DNA of 10,440 nucleotides from CAZWVA01 sp964636885 (GTDB lineage Bacteria; Desulfobacterota_D; UBA1144; Nemesobacterales; CSP1-2), in NCBI GenBank assembly GCA_964636885.1, contig CAZWVA010000078.1:1-10440 (forward strand). Reading direction: 5' to 3'. Made by a program: the position numbers and the translations under genes. The notes beneath the pieces were generated by a model that made no database searches, was not told where the DNA came from, and was given only the letters and a program-made list of their open reading frames with translations. Positions 8,068-10,440 of the stretch are shown piece by piece. Position 1 is the first letter of the stretch. Each line of letters starts with the position of its first letter.

Positions 8068-8949
8068 TTAACCGAAGAGGGCACCTATTGCCTCACACGC
8101 TCTGGCTAGATCCTTTGTTTTAAGGCTATAGCACTTTGTTTGCTTAACGAGTCTTACGGCTATCTTAAACCCCTTTTCTTTAAGCCTACCCTGGTTAATG
8201 GAGCACTGCATGAGATTAAATAGGGCTACTGACGGAGGACTTATCTCTGTAAGAAGAGCACAGTTTTCTGATCCACCATACTGGGGGAATATAATGGCCG
8301 ATATTGGAAAGGACCTCTCCATAGAAGCCAGACTCTTCCGAGACGGGATTCCATAGTGGATCTCCTTAATCTTCCCCGAATTAGACAACCGATAGAGCCT
8401 ATAGGTAACCTCGGGCTCCAGAGCAGGAAACAGGGTAAGGGTTTTTTCCCTCACCCTTATCGCCCTCGGAAACCCACTCGTTTCCAAGGTATCAGGATCG
8501 ATAGCCGCTATTTCATCGGAAAGGTATTTGAACCCCTCTTTTAGTAACGCTATGGTGAGCGTGCTTTTGCCGCTCTTTGAGGCCCCTGGGATGATAATGG
8601 CCTTTCCCCTTCTAACTAATACGGCCGAATGGACTAAGTAGTAGTGGTCCCTTGTGGATCTAATAAAATCGTTTGATATGCATTCATGTAGTTTTAAAAG
8701 AAGATCAACCCAGTTGGATGTGCTATAATGGATCCTACTATCCTTTGTTAATACACTCTTACTGCCACTTCCGTTTCCGATTAAAGCCTCGTATTCCACA
8801 TTAAACCCGCTTTCCCTTTCGCTAAATCGAAAGGCGGAAGCGATCTGCCGAAACTCATCTAGAAAAAAGGGAGAGTTAGAGCTCAGCCTTACGGTGAGGG
8901 ATAGCGCCTTTAGAAAATAAGAGTATCTGTGCTTAGAGTCAATCCGCAT
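8068..8949 (-). CDS. HprK-related kinase A (HPr kinase-like P-loop protein)
   Basis: This is a cytoplasmic P-loop kinase related to HPr serine kinase/phosphorylase. Of 293 residues, 105-150 carry the family core: VHSAVLVRRGKAIIIPG leading into the Walker A GASKSGKST (122-130), then a helix and LSDEIAAID (143-150), which matches the acidic catalytic region of HprK. The N-terminal 100 residues do not look like the classical HprK N-domain. In other systems HprK homologues paired with PqqD-like modules phosphorylate serine on peptides (the paeninodin lasso-peptide kinase is the known case); the substrate here is unknown and no HPr gene is visible. It is the first gene of the minus-strand cluster and diverges from the riboswitch-controlled gene. 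No Shine-Dalgarno precedes the ATG. No upstream in-frame ATG is seen, so the start is probable but not certain. Confidence 0.88.
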   Translation of the reverse strand: MRIDSKHRYSYFLKALSLTVRLSSNSPFFLDEFRQIASAFRFSERESGFNVEYEALIGNGSGSKSVLTKDSRIHYSTSNWVDLLLKLHECISNDFIRSTRDHYYLVHSAVLVRRGKAIIIPGASKSGKSTLTIALLKEGFKYLSDEIAAIDPDTLETSGFPRAIRVREKTLTLFPALEPEVTYRLYRLSNSGKIKEIHYGIPSRKSLASMERSFPISAIIFPQYGGSENCALLTEISPPSVALFNLMQCSINQGRLKEKGFKIAVRLVKQTKCYSLKTKDLARACEAIGALFG

Positions 8950-8993
8950 CGGATTAAAAAGAAGCTCGCATTGTAAGAATCTACCCTTGTTAA

Positions 8994-8999
8994 ATTATA
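8994..8999 (-). promoter_or_regulatory. Candidate -10 element for the kinase/pqqD-like operon
   Basis: The minus strand carries a perfect TATAAT (8999-8994), about 45 bp upstream of the kinase ATG. It would place transcription start near 8987. No good -35 hexamer is seen at 16-18 bp, so an activator or a different element would be needed. Low support. Confidence 0.3.
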
Positions 9000-9067
9000 T
9001 ACCTAAATCCACCTCTTAAAACACATGACGTTTTTTGCCAGTTTTGACTTTTATCGTCCTATTGAAT

Positions 9068-9089
9068 CCTTACCGGTATAAACGTAAGG
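9068..9089. promoter_or_regulatory. Inverted repeat, candidate enhancer site for a sigma-54 activator
   Basis: CCTTAC (9068-9073) and GTAAGG (9084-9089) form a perfect 6+6 inverted repeat around a 10-bp spacer. Its centre is about 97 bp upstream of the predicted sigma-54 start site, in the usual range for binding of bacterial enhancer-binding proteins. No T-run follows, so it does not look like a terminator. The role is inferred from position only. Confidence 0.4.
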
Positions 9090-9149
9090 GGCTCTAAATT
9101 AAATAATGTTTTCAGTAAGTTAGTCATATGAACAGGTTGAAGCACAAAA

Positions 9150-9165
9150 TGGCATACCTCTTGCA
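9150..9165 (+). promoter_or_regulatory. Sigma-54 (RpoN) -24/-12 promoter
   Basis: TGGCATACCTCTTGCA matches the RpoN consensus TGGCAC-N5-TTGCW at all positions except the final C of the -24 block. The diagnostic GG and GC dinucleotides (9151-9152 and 9163-9164) are separated by exactly 10 bases. Start of transcription is predicted at about 9176, just upstream of the riboswitch, on the strand of the secreted-protein gene. RpoN promoters need an ATP-driven activator; no such gene lies in the window. Confidence 0.8.
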
Positions 9166-9176
9166 ATAGTCTATCT

Positions 9177-9208
9177 GTGGGAAAGAAATTAAATCCAGAC
9201 TTTCCCGT
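9177..9208 (+). promoter_or_regulatory. Hairpin at the predicted 5' end of the leader RNA
   Basis: GGGAAAG (9179-9185) pairs perfectly with CTTTCCC (9200-9206) across a 14-nt A-rich loop. Two G-U pairs extend it outward to 9177/9208. It begins within one or two bases of the predicted sigma-54 start. A stem at the extreme 5' end can protect an mRNA from decay; that role is inferred. There is no T-tract after it to suggest termination. Confidence 0.5.
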
Positions 9209-9216
9209 AGGCTTTT

Positions 9217-9326
9217 GAAATCCTAACCGATAATGGCAAACCATTCGAAAGGATGGGACGCAAAGCCGACAGACCTAAAGACCGCTAATGCAGTCCAAGG
9301 TGGCTGGGTTGCCGAAATAGGATTTC
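9217..9326 (+). promoter_or_regulatory. Cyclic-di-GMP-I riboswitch aptamer (GEMM-I)
   Basis: The sequence matches the GEMM-I consensus nearly base for base. The block GGCAAACC (9235-9242) leads into a P2 stem capped by a GAAA tetraloop (9247-9250), then GGGACGCAAAGCC (9255-9267), then the P3 arm with its tetraloop-receptor strands CCTAA (9274-9278) and CCAAGG (9295-9300), and finally GGGTTGCCGA (9306-9315). P1 is a perfect 9-bp helix, 9217-9225 with 9318-9326. P3 pairs GCC/GGC, ACCT/AGGT, GAC/GTC and GC/GC in nested order. Aligned from memory to the V. cholerae Vc2 aptamer, the ligand contacts G20, A47 and C92 fall at 9236, 9263 and 9312, all conserved. It lies about 40 nt into the leader of the secreted-protein gene. 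Confidence 0.97.
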
Positions 9327-9354
9327 GACCACTCCAGGAATTACAGGGGTGCGT

Positions 9355-9390
9355 CTCCTTGCGGTTGGTTTCAAAAGCCCCACAAGGAGG
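9355..9390 (+). promoter_or_regulatory. Shine-Dalgarno-sequestering hairpin, probable riboswitch expression platform
   Basis: CTCCTTG (9355-9361) is perfectly complementary to CAAGGAG (9383-9389), burying most of the Shine-Dalgarno AAGGAGG (9384-9390), which stands 6 nt before the ATG at 9397. A smaller stem, CACTCC (9330-9335) with GGGGTG (9346-9351), sits between the aptamer and this hairpin. No T-run follows, so control is most likely at translation initiation, not termination. The anti-SD strand could alternatively pair with CAAGG (9296-9300) inside the aptamer. Confidence 0.7.
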
Positions 9391-9396
9391 TACAAA

Positions 9397-10440
9397 ATGC
9401 GCACCCACTGTGTTTCATCAAGAGGGCGAGTTTCCAGGGCTTCCAAATCGGTCATCAAGGTAATCCTGGTTCTATTTGGAATGCTCTTCTTATATCCAAC
9501 CACCGGATTTAGCAATGTGATTGATCTAACCCCTATAAAGGACACATTCGTATTTAGGAAGCAACCAAAAACCAGTTATGGAAGGAAAAACACGATACAA
9601 ACCCGGACCTATCCAACCGAGGGTTTGGTGCAATTCGATTTATCCTCCATTCCACAGGGAGCCGATATCATAAGTGCGGAACTGAGGCTCTACACAGGGA
9701 GCAACCGGCAATTTAGACCGGATCCCGCTACGAGGGTCTATGGAAACCTTAGCTCCTGGGATGAATCCACAAGCTGGAATACAAAGCCTCTAAGGGCCTC
9801 ATCCTATGAGGACACCGTCTCTGTAATGGCACAGAACCAGTACTACCAGTGGAATCTAACGGGTCTCGTTCAGGACTGGGTTGACGGGGTAAAGGCGAAT
9901 TACGGAGTAACGGTTCGTGCGGAGGGAGGAGGATGGCTGTTTTTTAGAAGCCGTGAGGACTCCGTAAGGCCCCCGGTTCTACACATTGAATACACCATAA
10001 GCCCAGATGAATCCCCGACCGTAAATCTAGAGGCGAATCCGGGAAGCGGGGAAGCACCTCTCACAGTCGGTTTTAGGGCCAATGTTTCGGGCGCAAGCGC
10101 CGACATGGAGTACAGGTGGGATTTTGATGGTGACGGAATCGTTGACGAGATAGGACATTCTAATGAGACTTCTTTTACATATAACGATACCGGTGAATTT
10201 AACGCAACCGTTGAAGTCTATACGAGCTCGACTGCTACTGCAGATGTAAGCGGCTCTTCCTTAAAAACGAGCAGTAACGGCAGAGGTTCAACGAAGGTGA
10301 AGGTCACAGGAAAACCAACACCGGATCCAACTCCTACTCCTGCACCGACACCGACGCCTACTCCAGCCCCGACTCCTACGCCAACACCAGCACCCACTCC
10401 AACTCCCACACCTGTACCAACCCCCACGCCAACACCTGTC
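9397..10440 (+). CDS. Secreted DNRLRE / PKD-domain surface protein with Pro-Thr repeat (partial, open at right edge)
   Basis: This frame runs 348 codons from the ATG at 9397 to the window end without a stop, so the gene is incomplete at its 3' end. A basic N-terminus and hydrophobic core (about 18-42, KVILVLFGMLFLYP) form a signal peptide, probably cut near GFS-N. Residues about 44-200 fit a DNRLRE-type beta domain of secreted proteins: DTFVFRK...SYG, GLVQFDLSSIPQGADIISAEL, SSWDESTSWNT, NLTGLVQDWVDG and RPPVLHIEY. Residues about 206-303 fit a PKD domain with YRWDFDGDG and a calcium-style Asp cluster. From 309 on it is a Pro-Thr-rich stalk. This suggests an exported adhesin or matrix protein. 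The start is fixed by AAGGAGG six bases upstream. Expression is predicted to depend on the sigma-54 promoter and cyclic-di-GMP riboswitch ahead of it. A sorting or anchoring signal may lie beyond the window. Confidence 0.92.
   Translation, partial: MRTHCVSSRGRVSRASKSVIKVILVLFGMLFLYPTTGFSNVIDLTPIKDTFVFRKQPKTSYGRKNTIQTRTYPTEGLVQFDLSSIPQGADIISAELRLYTGSNRQFRPDPATRVYGNLSSWDESTSWNTKPLRASSYEDTVSVMAQNQYYQWNLTGLVQDWVDGVKANYGVTVRAEGGGWLFFRSREDSVRPPVLHIEYTISPDESPTVNLEANPGSGEAPLTVGFRANVSGASADMEYRWDFDGDGIVDEIGHSNETSFTYNDTGEFNATVEVYTSSTATADVSGSSLKTSSNGRGSTKVKVTGKPTPDPTPTPAPTPTPTPAPTPTPTPAPTPTPTPVPTPTPTPV
10321..10440 (+). repeat. Five 24-bp units coding a PTPTPTP(A/V) repeat
   Basis: Residues 309-348 of the secreted protein are five back-to-back 8-residue units: PDPTPTPA, PTPTPTPA twice, PTPTPTPV twice, continuing past the window. 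The five DNA units all differ, using CCG, CCA, CCT, CCC and all four Thr codons, so the peptide is conserved but the DNA is not. Such stretches usually act as extended, often glycosylated, spacers between a surface domain and an anchor or next domain. Confidence 0.9.

Noticed and set aside
8954..8971. Five-codon minus-strand leader ORF (MRASF) just before the kinase ATG
   Set aside because: Such tiny ORFs occur by chance; only a distant AAGGG precedes it and there is no attenuator-like structure.
9025..9081. 18-codon plus-strand ORF as a possible precursor peptide for the kinase/PqqD pair
   Set aside because: It has no ribosome site, overlaps the candidate activator dyad, and shows no leader/core pattern.
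9233..9463. 76-codon plus-strand frame starting inside the riboswitch
   Set aside because: It overlaps the aptamer and the secreted-protein gene in another frame, has no ribosome site, and its start lies in a conserved RNA motif.
9059..9545. Three short minus-strand frames across the control region and the 5' end of the secreted-protein gene
   Set aside because: They lie antisense to the riboswitch and signal-peptide coding DNA, overlap one another, and look like no family.
10218..10427. Minus-strand frame coding a Gly-Val repeat
   Set aside because: It is the reverse complement of the Pro-Thr repeat and has no independent support.

Overview
This window looks like a Gram-negative chromosome segment. 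An outer-membrane lipoprotein of the Wza type implies a double membrane. The DUF4388-type domain, the sigma-54 promoter, the cyclic-di-GMP riboswitch and the style of the UvrA protein are all common in deltaproteobacteria-like (Desulfobacterota-type) genomes. That placement is inference; no rRNA or tRNA is present to settle it, and base composition is moderate by eye.

Left part (1-3449): a complete uvrA on the minus strand, then a 189-bp divergent spacer, then a small plus-strand gene of unknown function that may be translated from a leaderless mRNA. Positions 1-137 hold only short open frames running off the left edge.

Middle part (3494-8949), all on the minus strand and read right to left: an HPr-kinase-like P-loop protein, a PqqD-like small protein 24 nt further on, a 149-bp gap, a Wza-like export lipoprotein, and 24 nt further a Wzc-like chain-length/tyrosine autokinase. 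The last two form a canonical polysaccharide-export pair. The autokinase is unusual: a DUF4388/PATAN-like region of about 240 residues follows its tyrosine cluster. The kinase/PqqD pair suggests a peptide- or protein-phosphorylating side system attached to the exopolysaccharide locus.

Right part (8950-10440): a 447-bp control region divergent from the kinase gene, then the start of a large secreted protein on the plus strand, open at the right edge. In order, the control region holds an inverted repeat (candidate activator site), a near-consensus sigma-54 -24/-12 promoter, a hairpin at the predicted RNA 5' end, a clear cyclic-di-GMP-I (GEMM-I) riboswitch, and a hairpin that buries the Shine-Dalgarno sequence of the secreted-protein gene. 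That protein has a signal peptide, a DNRLRE-type domain, a PKD domain and a Pro-Thr repeat.

Taken together, the right two thirds reads as a surface/biofilm locus. One arm makes and exports polysaccharide under a tyrosine kinase, and the divergent arm makes a cell-surface protein gated at transcription by sigma-54 and at translation by cyclic-di-GMP. No IS element, CRISPR array, tRNA or convincing intrinsic terminator was seen.
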